64,000 nucleotides of DNA from Pseudomonadota bacterium (GTDB lineage Bacteria; Pseudomonadota; Alphaproteobacteria; Rhizobiales; Xanthobacteraceae). Both the position numbers and the translations under genes were made by a program. Positions 25,327 through 31,938 of the stretch are shown one piece after another. The stretch lies in the NCBI GenBank assembly GCA_018242205.1, contig JAFECJ010000015.1, positions 1 to 64,000 on the forward strand, given 5' to 3'. Each line of letters begins with the position of its first letter. Positions within the stretch are counted from its first letter, which is position 1. Under the pieces are notes generated by a model. The model searched no databases and was not told where the DNA came from. It was given only the letters and a program-made list of their open reading frames with translations.

Positions 25327-25884
25327 CTATTTACACTCCGCGGCGACCTTGTCGAGCGCGTCGGAAATGCCCTTGAGCGAGTAGGTATCCGTGGTCTTGG
25401 TGCCACGGCCGGATTCGCTCTTGATCACCAGGTCGGAACCCTTGCGCATGGCCTCGACCATCTGTGCTTCCTCATTGGCATTTTTGACCCAGGCGCCGTC
25501 GTTCTGGGTGTACAGGACATAGGTCTTGCCATCGACCGTGGCGCTGGCATCGTGATTGGCCTTCTGCGGATAGCCGACGATCAGCGACACCTCGTTCTTC
25601 ACTTTTTCGGCGGGGCGGGTCGAGACGAATGCATAGGACTGGTCACGGTTGCGGCCCGGCGGATCGGTGGTCGCCGAGGTCGGCTTCGACAGCACGAAGC
25701 AGACCTTCTTGCCGCCGGGGGTCGCCGTATAGGCGCCCCAGTCGCCGAACTGGCCGAGCAGCACGGCCTGGTCGGCCGGGTTCTTGGACTGCGCCCGGGC
25801 CGGCTGGAGGGGAAAAGCGATCAGCAACGCCGCACTGGCGGCGGAGAAGGCAATCGCGGGGCTTAGGCAATGTTTCATTCTCAT
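25327..25884 (-). CDS. Invasion-associated locus B (IalB) family protein
   Basis: 185 residues with a Sec signal peptide (1-31, cleavage after ARAQ) and a single beta-rich periplasmic domain. The FGDWGAYTATPGGKKVCFV opening and the KVKNEVSLIVGYP strand are typical of the IalB family, widespread in Hyphomicrobiales. The name comes from Bartonella erythrocyte invasion, but in free-living relatives the role is unknown, so no pathogenic function is implied. Two cysteines (KKVCFV and the C-terminal AECK) may form a disulfide. Monocistronic, with a terminator downstream. Confidence 0.9.
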   Translation of the reverse strand: MRMKHCLSPAIAFSAASAALLIAFPLQPARAQSKNPADQAVLLGQFGDWGAYTATPGGKKVCFVLSKPTSATTDPPGRNRDQSYAFVSTRPAEKVKNEVSLIVGYPQKANHDASATVDGKTYVLYTQNDGAWVKNANEEAQMVEAMRKGSDLVIKSESGRGTKTTDTYSLKGISDALDKVAAECK

Positions 25885-26111
25885 CGGGACCTACCGGTTG
25901 AATGGAACGACGCGTCGCACGCCGCCTGAGTTTCAGGAAGACACCGGCCCACTAACGGACCAATATCGGCATAGTGAAGGCACAATTCGCCCTTCCCGCC
26001 CACCTTAGCGGCGAAAAGTTAATGGCACCATGCCCCGGCCCCAACCTGAACCCTGGCCGACCGGGCTTGCCATGTTAGAAAAGCCGACATCGACGCCCCA
26101 TCAGGACACCC

Positions 26112-27086
26112 ATGAAAGCCCTGCTCTGCACGCATTATGGCCCGCCCGACGAACTCGAACTGGCCGAGATTGCCGATCCGGCGCCGCGGCCCGGCGAGGT
26201 TGTGGTTCGCATCAAGGCGGCCGCGCTGAATTTCTTCGACACGCTGATCATCCAGGGCAAATACCAGACCAAGCCGGCCTTCCCGTTTTCGCCCTCGGCG
26301 GAATTCGCCGGCGTGGTCGAAAGCGTCGCACCCGACGTCGCCGATTTCAAAATCGGCGACCGCGTACTGGGCTTTACCGGTTACGGCGCGGCGCGCGAGA
26401 AAATCGCGGTGTCGGCGAAGGCACTGACGCCGATCCCGGACAATCTCGACTTCGATCGCGCCGCGGGGCTGTGTGTCACCTATGGCACGACGCTCTACGC
26501 GCTGAAGGACCGCGCGCATCTGAAGGCCGGCGAGACGCTCGCCGTGCTCGGCGCTTCGGGCGGCACCGGTCTCGCTGCCATCGAAATCGGCAAGATCATG
26601 GGCGCGCGCGTCATCGCCTGCGCTTCGTCGAGGGACAAGATCGCTTTCTGCAAGGAGCGCGGCGCCGATGACGGCATCGACTACGCCGCTGAGGACTTGA
26701 AAGACGCGCTGCGCCGCGCCACCGGCGGCAAGGGCGCCGACGTCATCTACGATCCGGTCGGCGGCGCTTACGCTGAAGCGGCATTACGCGCGATCGCCTG
26801 GGAGGGCCGCTTTCTCGTCATCGGCTTCGCCGCCGGCGAGATTCCGAAGGTGCCGTTCAATCTCTATCTGCTGAAAAGCGCCAATGTGCTCGGCGTATTC
26901 TGGGGTGCTTGGACCGAACGCGATCCCGACGGCCACCGCGCCAACACCGCGCAGCTTTTGCGCTGGGCCGCCAACGGCCAATTGTCGTCGCATGTGCACG
27001 CCGCCTATCCGCTCAGCGAAGCGGCGACCGCGCTCAAGGCGATCGCCGAGCGCAAGGTGATGGGCAAGGTGATTTTGCGGCCGTAG
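26112..27086 (+). CDS. NADPH:quinone oxidoreductase family protein
   Basis: 324-residue medium-chain dehydrogenase/reductase of the zinc-free quinone reductase type. The N-terminal catalytic part contains LNFFDTLIIQGKYQ and EFAGVVESV; the NADPH-binding Rossmann fold starts with the AVLGASGGTGLAAIEIGK loop near 145. The zinc-ligand cysteines of alcohol dehydrogenases are absent. Members reduce quinones or act on enoyl substrates; the actual substrate here is unknown. Start ATG 26112 has AGGACACCC upstream. It is isolated, followed by a repeat. Confidence 0.92.
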   Translation: MKALLCTHYGPPDELELAEIADPAPRPGEVVVRIKAAALNFFDTLIIQGKYQTKPAFPFSPSAEFAGVVESVAPDVADFKIGDRVLGFTGYGAAREKIAVSAKALTPIPDNLDFDRAAGLCVTYGTTLYALKDRAHLKAGETLAVLGASGGTGLAAIEIGKIMGARVIACASSRDKIAFCKERGADDGIDYAAEDLKDALRRATGGKGADVIYDPVGGAYAEAALRAIAWEGRFLVIGFAAGEIPKVPFNLYLLKSANVLGVFWGAWTERDPDGHRANTAQLLRWAANGQLSSHVHAAYPLSEAATALKAIAERKVMGKVILRP

Positions 27087-27109
27087 AATCGGCAGACACA
27101 TAAACACCG

Positions 27110-27191
27110 GTCATCCCCGCGAAAGCGGGGATCCAGCACTTGGCCGCGAATATCGTGAAGGACTGGATCGCCCGCTTTCGCGGGCGATGAC
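27110..27191. repeat. Dispersed inverted repeat (family B)
   Basis: GTCATCCCCGCGAAAGCGGG (continuing with ATCCAG) and CTGGATCGCCCGCTTTCGCG (continuing with GGCGATGAC) are near-complementary arms around a 26-base centre. Each arm also carries its own CGCGAAAGCG hairpin. This GTCATCCCCGCGAAAG element is a familiar dispersed repeat of alphaproteobacterial intergenic DNA. It lies between two convergent genes and could stop both transcripts. Confidence 0.75.
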
Positions 27192-27205
27192 GTCAGAGGA
27201 ATGGT

Positions 27206-27565
27206 TCAGGCAGCAGCCGCTCGCAACGTATCCAGCTTCTCCCGCGCCGCCTCGCGATGCTCGGGGCGCATGTGGCTCGACACCAGCTTGAGCGCGGTCA
27301 TCAGGACGGCCGCGTCATCGGTGAAGCCGATAACGGGCAGCATGTCCGGGATGGCATCGAACGGCAGCACGAAGTAGGCAATCGCCGCGACCAAGGTGCC
27401 CTTGACCTGTAGCGGCGTGGCGCGGTCGAAGGCGCAGTAATAGGCCGCGAGCAGATCCTCGGCGAACGGGATCTGCGCCGCGACCGACGCCAGCTTGCGC
27501 CAGAACCGGCGCGGCAGCGATGGATCGTCGGCGGAAGTTCCAAAGGTGGTGTTGGCGAAGGGCAT
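27206..27565 (-). CDS. DUF1232 (YkvA-like) membrane protein
   Basis: 119 residues with the DUF1232 signature LPFDAIPDMLPVIGFTDDAA (about 69-88), preceded by a hydrophobic strip LVAAIAYFVLPFDA. The family is found in most bacteria and its role is not settled. The start ATG 27565 (MPFANTTFGTSADD) has no strong ribosome-binding site. It lies between repeats of family B and family A, with no operon partners. Confidence 0.9.
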   Translation of the reverse strand: MPFANTTFGTSADDPSLPRRFWRKLASVAAQIPFAEDLLAAYYCAFDRATPLQVKGTLVAAIAYFVLPFDAIPDMLPVIGFTDDAAVLMTALKLVSSHMRPEHREAAREKLDTLRAAAA

Positions 27566-27605
27566 TATAAATATCTGGTGAGCGGGAAGCGGAGTTCAAG
27601 CGTCT

Positions 27606-27740
27606 TACCCTCTCCCCTTGTGGGAGAGGGTGGTCCGAGCGCAGCGAGGACCGGGTGAGGGGGCACCGCACCCCCTCACCCGGCTCGCACTTCGCTTCGC
27701 TCAGCGCGCGCCACCCTCTCCCACAAGGGGAGAGGGAAGA
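27606..27740. repeat. Large inverted pair of family-A repeats
   Basis: Two copies of the family-A element face each other: CCCTCTCCCCTTGTGGGAGA (with GGG) ending in CCGGGTGAGGG on the left, and CCCTCACCCGGCTCGCACTT ending in CCACAAGGGGAGAGGG on the right. Together they form a long imperfect palindrome between the DUF1232 gene and phhB. Each outer end carries its own small hairpin (CCCCTTGTGGG). Confidence 0.75.
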
Positions 27741-27764
27741 CAGCAAGCGGCGACGCACAGCACG

Positions 27765-28058
27765 TCATCGACCGGCCAACTTCTCCATCGCCTCGGCCAG
27801 CTTGATGTCTTTCTCGGTCACGCCGCCGGCGTCGTGGGTGGCGAGCGTTACCTCGACCGTCTTGTAGACATTGAACCACTCCGGATGGTGGTCCATTTTC
27901 TCGGCTACCAGCGCCACCCGCGTCATGAAGCCGAAGGCTTCATTGAAATCCTTGAACACGAATTTTTTGACGATGGCATCGCGGTCCGGCGCGTCGGCCC
28001 AGCCGGCGAGCCTGTCGAGCGCGGCCTTGCGCGCCTCGGCGGTCAGTTTTTGCGCCAT
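27765..28058 (-). CDS. phhB: 4a-Hydroxytetrahydrobiopterin dehydratase
   Basis: Dehydrates pterin-4a-carbinolamine to regenerate the cofactor of aromatic amino acid hydroxylases. 97 residues, normal for the family. The active-site histidine motif [13 protein letters not shown] is at about 56-68 and the later histidine is in [14 protein letters not shown]. No phenylalanine hydroxylase gene is in the window; in bacteria the protein also occurs without one, with a proposed role in molybdopterin or folate side chemistry. It lies between the family-A repeat and the divergent site-2 protease gene. Confidence 0.93.
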   Translation of the reverse strand: MAQKLTAEARKAALDRLAGWADAPDRDAIVKKFVFKDFNEAFGFMTRVALVAEKMDHHPEWFNVYKTVEVTLATHDAGGVTEKDIKLAEAMEKLAGR

Positions 28059-28167
28059 ATCACATCCCTCACTGTCGACCCGTCTATGATCCGAACAACG
28101 TCCCGACCTCGCAATGGGTCCGGAACATGCCTATTTTCAGTGTGCGCCGAATTCCAGCGAGGGTCAC

Positions 28168-29280
28168 ATGTCCTGGTCCGTAAGCATCGGCAAGGTCGCC
28201 GGTACGGTGGTTCGCATCCACCTCACCTTCCTCCTGTTTCTGGCCTGGATCTTCGCCGCCAGCTATTCCCGGGGCGGCAGCGCGGAGGCCTGGGACAGCG
28301 TGATCTTCATGGTCCTGCTGTTCACTTGCGTCCTGCTGCACGAATTCGGCCATATCTTCACCGCCCGCGCTTTCGGCGTCGCAACGCCTTACGTGACGCT
28401 GCTGCCGATCGGCGGCGTCGCTCAGCTCGAACGCATCCCCGAGCAGCCGGGTCAGGAATTTCTCATTGCCATCGCCGGCCCGCTGGTCAACGTCGCCATC
28501 GCCCTGCTGCTGATCGCGTTCGGCGGCGCGCAGATCACCCAGAGCGCCGCGGCGATCGACAACGGTCAGATCTCGATGATCGACCGCCTCGCCGCCGTGA
28601 ACCTGTTCCTGGCGCTGTTCAATCTCATCCCCGCCTTCCCGATGGATGGCGGGCGTGTCCTCCGCGCGGCGCTGGCGGTGAAGCTCGGCTATGTCCGCGC
28701 CACCGAAGTGGCGGCAGTAATCGGCCAGTTCGTCGCCTTCGCGCTCGGCTTCATCGGACTGCTGTACAACCCGATCCTGATCTTCATCGCCATCTTCGTC
28801 TATCTCGCCGCTTCGTCGGAAGCGCATATGGTGGCGCTGCGCGCGGTGTCGCGCGGCGTGCCGGTGAGCCACGCCATGATGACGCAGTTCGCTAGCCTCA
28901 AGCCCGATGCCCATGTCGATGAGGCGGTGCAGACCTTGCTCGCCACCAGTCAGGGTGAATTTCCTGTGATCGATGACGCCGGCAAGCCGATCGGCCTGTT
29001 GGCGCGCGGCGACATCATCAAGGCGATCAAAACGCTCGGGCCCGATGCGCGCGTCGCCGATGCGATGAGCCCCGGCATCTCAACCATCAGTCATCGCAGC
29101 TCGCTCGACGAGGCCTTCAAGCTGTTGCAGGAGAAAGAAGCCGTAGCCGTCGGCGTAACCGATACAGACGGTCGCCTCATCGGCCTGATCACCAGCGAAA
29201 CCATCGCCGAGATGATGATGCTGGGCGACGCCTTGCCGAAGGACACGCGCGGCCCGTGGGGCCGCGCAGCCGGCGCTTGA
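28168..29280 (+). CDS. Site-2 protease-family membrane protease with two CBS domains
   Basis: Intramembrane zinc protease of the M50 family, 370 residues. About six transmembrane stretches occupy residues 1-225, with the zinc motif HEFGH near 60 (LLHEFGHIFTARAFG) and the third ligand in FPMDGGRVLRAAL near 165. Two CBS domains follow (about 243-355), which in this family can bind nucleotides such as AMP and set activity. The start at 28168 gives MSWSVSIGKVAGT with GCGAGGG upstream; earlier ATG codons add unconserved residues. Substrates are unknown. Monocistronic. Confidence 0.91.
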   Translation: MSWSVSIGKVAGTVVRIHLTFLLFLAWIFAASYSRGGSAEAWDSVIFMVLLFTCVLLHEFGHIFTARAFGVATPYVTLLPIGGVAQLERIPEQPGQEFLIAIAGPLVNVAIALLLIAFGGAQITQSAAAIDNGQISMIDRLAAVNLFLALFNLIPAFPMDGGRVLRAALAVKLGYVRATEVAAVIGQFVAFALGFIGLLYNPILIFIAIFVYLAASSEAHMVALRAVSRGVPVSHAMMTQFASLKPDAHVDEAVQTLLATSQGEFPVIDDAGKPIGLLARGDIIKAIKTLGPDARVADAMSPGISTISHRSSLDEAFKLLQEKEAVAVGVTDTDGRLIGLITSETIAEMMMLGDALPKDTRGPWGRAAGA

Positions 29281-29407
29281 TCGACGCGTTGTTAACGCAC
29301 GCCCCGATCAGATTACATCTGTTCTAATTCTAATGTTTTGTCGGCCCATTGACAGTGCATGACGCCGGGCGCATCGAAACGATCATCGTCGTTCGCATCT
29401 GGAGTTC

Positions 29408-29959
29408 ATGATGACCAACCGGCTCTTGAAGATTTCCACGCTGATCATCTCGGCTGCCGTGATGAGTGGCATTGCCGCCGCGAAAGAATATCCAATCGGC
29501 AAACCGAAGACGATCGCGGGCATGGAAGTCGCGGCGGTCTATCTGCAGCCGATCGAAATGGATCCGCCCGGCATGATGCGCGCCGCGGCCGACTCCGACG
29601 TTCACCTCGAAGCCGACATCCACGCCACCAGCAAAAACACCAACGGCTTCGCCGACGGCACTTGGATGCCTTATCTCGTGGTCCACTATGAGCTGACGAA
29701 GCTCGACAGCGGCCAGACCATCAAGGGCGACCTGATGCCGATGGTCGCCAGCGACGGGCCGCATTACGGCGACAACGTCAAGCTGATGGGCGTCGGAAAA
29801 TACAAGCTCACGCTCACGGTGGCACCGCCGACCGCAGCCAAGCATCCGGAATTCGGCCGTCACGTCGACAAGGAAAGCGGCGTCGGTCCCTGGTTCAAGG
29901 CGTTTACGGCCGATTACGAGTTCACCTTTGCCGGGACCGGCAAGAAGGGTGCTTACTAA
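29408..29959 (+). CDS. ftrA: Periplasmic iron-binding protein, FtrA/P19 (Tp34) family
   Basis: 183 residues with a Sec signal peptide (1-25, cleavage after GIAAA) and the P19/Tp34 fold, which binds iron or copper in the periplasm of low-pH ferrous uptake systems. The metal site is suggested by the acidic GMEVAAVYLQPIEM and VHLEADIHATSKN segments with Glu, Met and His. It starts an ftrA-ftrB-ftrD cluster. Upstream at 29321-29335, GTTCTAATTCTAATG carries two TTCTAAT half-sites in tandem that recall iron-responsive (Irr-type) half-boxes; this is only a weak hint of iron control. ATG 29408 has GGAG 4-8 bp upstream. Confidence 0.88.
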   Translation: MMTNRLLKISTLIISAAVMSGIAAAKEYPIGKPKTIAGMEVAAVYLQPIEMDPPGMMRAAADSDVHLEADIHATSKNTNGFADGTWMPYLVVHYELTKLDSGQTIKGDLMPMVASDGPHYGDNVKLMGVGKYKLTLTVAPPTAAKHPEFGRHVDKESGVGPWFKAFTADYEFTFAGTGKKGAY

Positions 29960-29984
29960 AATCGGACCGGAAGGAACCTCGCGA

Positions 29985-30344
29985 ATGAATGCGCGTACTC
30001 TTATCCGGCTCATTCGCGCGGCGATCTGCGCCGCCGGCCTCGCCGGGATATTCCCGGCGACGACCGTGCGGGCGGAAGACATGCCGGTGTTCGCGATCGA
30101 ATTCAACGACGGCGTGGTCAGTCCGCTTCGTCTCGAAGTGCCGGCCAACAAGCCGTTCAAGATCGTGCTGCATAATAAGGGCAAGACACCGGCCGAGTTC
30201 GAGAGCACCAATCTGCATCAGGAGAAGGTGCTCGCGGCGGAAAGCACGTCCTTCATCGTATTCCGACGGCTCGCGCCCGGCGAGTATTCCTTCTTCGATG
30301 ACTTTCACCCGAATGCCCCGCAAGCGGTGGTCATCGCAAAATAG
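29985..30344 (+). CDS. ftrB: Cupredoxin-fold ferrous oxidase, FtrB family
   Basis: 119 residues: a signal peptide (1-32, ending VRAED), then a cupredoxin-like domain with the FtrB pattern MPVFAIEFNDGVVSPLRLEV, PAEFESTNLHQEKVLA and LAPGEYSFFDDFHPNAPQAV. In the FtrABCD system it is thought to oxidise Fe(II) for the permease. The classic blue-copper Cys is absent, as usual for this family. ATG 29985 has GGAAGGAAC upstream and lies 25 bp after ftrA. A perfect 21-base palindrome (30040-30060) occurs inside the signal-peptide codons. No ftrC gene follows. Confidence 0.86.
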   Translation: MNARTLIRLIRAAICAAGLAGIFPATTVRAEDMPVFAIEFNDGVVSPLRLEVPANKPFKIVLHNKGKTPAEFESTNLHQEKVLAAESTSFIVFRRLAPGEYSFFDDFHPNAPQAVVIAK

Positions 30345-30389
30345 CCGCCGGCCCGCGGCCGGGCCGGGCGGCACAGGCACGGCAGCAGC

Positions 30390-31787
30390 ATGATGGCATT
30401 TGCTTCCTCACCGCTTGCTCCACCGCGCCTCGCCCGCGTCGGCGATTGGCTGCTGCGCCATCAGCGCATCATCCGCGCCGTGCAGTGGCTCATCGTTGCC
30501 TTCTATCTCGTGCTGGTCGCCGTGCCGGCATTCCTGCCGCTGCCGGACCGAACGGCGCATATCCTCGACAACCTGACGCTGTTCGCCCAGTTCGCATTCT
30601 GGGGCATCTGGTGGCCGTTCGTGCTGCTCAGCATGGTACTGGTCGGGCGCGCCTGGTGCGGCCTGATGTGCCCGGAGGGCGCGCTCAGCGAATTCGTCAG
30701 CGGCTATGGCGCCGGGCGCCGACTGCCGCGCTGGCTGACGTGGGGCGGCTGGCCATTCGTCGCCTTCGCCTGCACCACCGTCTACGGACAGTTGGTGAGC
30801 GTGTACCAATATCCGAAGCCGGTCCTCGTCGTCCTCGGCGGATCGACAGCCGCGGCGATCGTCGTCGGCCTGCGCTACGGCCGCAACAAACGGGTGTGGT
30901 GCCGTTTTCTATGCCCGGTGAACGGCGTGTTCGCGCTGTTGTCGAAGCTGGCGCCGCTGCATTTCGCCGTCGATCAGACCGCCTGGCGCGCCTCACAAGC
31001 GCGGCATGAACATCCGCCGTCCGTCAATTGCGCGCCGCTCGTGCCACTGCGCACCATGCGCGGCGCGTTCAGCTGTCATATGTGCGGGCGCTGCAGCGGC
31101 TTTCGCGATGCGATTGCGCTGACGCCGCGTTCGCCCACCGACGAGATCGTCAACGTCGCCGGCGATCGGCCCAACCCCTGGGAAAGCGCGCTCATCCTGT
31201 TCGGCCTCATGGGCATCGCGGTCGGCGCCTTCCATTGGTCGGCGAGTCCGTGGTTCATCGATGTCAAACAGGCGATCGCCGAATGGCTGATCGATCACGG
31301 CGTGTCGTGGCCGCTGGAATGGAGCGCGCCGTGGTGGCTGCTCACCAACTATCCCGACCATAACGACGTGATGTCCCTGCTCGATGGCGCGGTGCTGCTC
31401 GGCTACATCGCGGTGACGACGATCGTGATGGGCGCCGTACTGTCGGCGCTGATGGCGCTGGCGACGCGGAGCCTGGGGCCGTGGTCGTGGCGGCGGTTTC
31501 ATCATCTCACGCAGGCCCTGATTCCGATCGCCGGCTGCGGCGTGTTCCTCGGCCTCTCGGCGCTGACGGTGACGATGCTGCACGCGCAAGGCATTACGCT
31601 GCCGTGGGTCGGAATGCTGCGCGCGGCGCTGCTCGCCGGTGCCGCGGCGTGGTCGATCGTCCTGGCATGGCGCGTGACCGCGCGATGGTCGAACGGCGGT
31701 GCGCGGCGCGCGATTGCCGCCGCCTGTGCCGCCGTTGCCGCCATTTTCGGCACCGCCCCCTGGATCCTGTTGTTCTGGTCCTGGTAG
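30390..31787 (+). CDS. ftrD: Polyferredoxin-like membrane protein, FtrD family
   Basis: 465 residues with about eight transmembrane segments. Two CxxxCP motifs (WCGLMCPEG and WCRFLCPVN) lie in cytoplasmic loops, as in NapH/FtrD electron-transfer proteins. A further CHMCGRCSGFRDAI motif likely binds a [4Fe-4S] cluster. FtrD is proposed to pass electrons across the membrane to recycle or complete the Ftr iron-uptake reaction. It starts 45 bp after ftrB, where the permease FtrC would normally be. It ends 151 bp before the unknown secreted-protein gene, with no strong terminator visible between them. Confidence 0.86.
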   Translation: MMAFASSPLAPPRLARVGDWLLRHQRIIRAVQWLIVAFYLVLVAVPAFLPLPDRTAHILDNLTLFAQFAFWGIWWPFVLLSMVLVGRAWCGLMCPEGALSEFVSGYGAGRRLPRWLTWGGWPFVAFACTTVYGQLVSVYQYPKPVLVVLGGSTAAAIVVGLRYGRNKRVWCRFLCPVNGVFALLSKLAPLHFAVDQTAWRASQARHEHPPSVNCAPLVPLRTMRGAFSCHMCGRCSGFRDAIALTPRSPTDEIVNVAGDRPNPWESALILFGLMGIAVGAFHWSASPWFIDVKQAIAEWLIDHGVSWPLEWSAPWWLLTNYPDHNDVMSLLDGAVLLGYIAVTTIVMGAVLSALMALATRSLGPWSWRRFHHLTQALIPIAGCGVFLGLSALTVTMLHAQGITLPWVGMLRAALLAGAAAWSIVLAWRVTARWSNGGARRAIAAACAAVAAIFGTAPWILLFWSW

Positions 31788-31910
31788 GCCGGCCCGCGCG
31801 GCGTGGTGGTATCGATATCTGCGTGACGGACCTTAACGACGCCTCCGACAAGACGGCGATACCGGCCGTTTGATTTGTCTCAATCAGCGTTTTCGCAGCC
31901 CCATTTAGCC

Positions 31911-31936
31911 TCGCACCCATCATTGCAGGGGTGCGA
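31911..31936 (+). promoter_or_regulatory. Hairpin covering the ribosome-binding site of the 653-residue gene
   Basis: TCGCACCC (31911-31918) and GGGTGCGA (31929-31936) form a perfect 8-bp stem that ends two bases before the ATG at 31939. The only Shine-Dalgarno-like sequence, AGGGG, falls inside the stem. In mRNA it would hide the start, so it may control translation. Confidence 0.5.
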
Positions 31937-31938
31937 CC

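Noticed and set aside
25327..25884. Virulence factor
   Set aside because: IalB-family proteins are common in free-living Hyphomicrobiales; nothing else here suggests pathogenicity.
27606..27740. CRISPR array
   Set aside because: Only two inverted copies of one element, with no regular spacers; it is an intergenic palindromic repeat.
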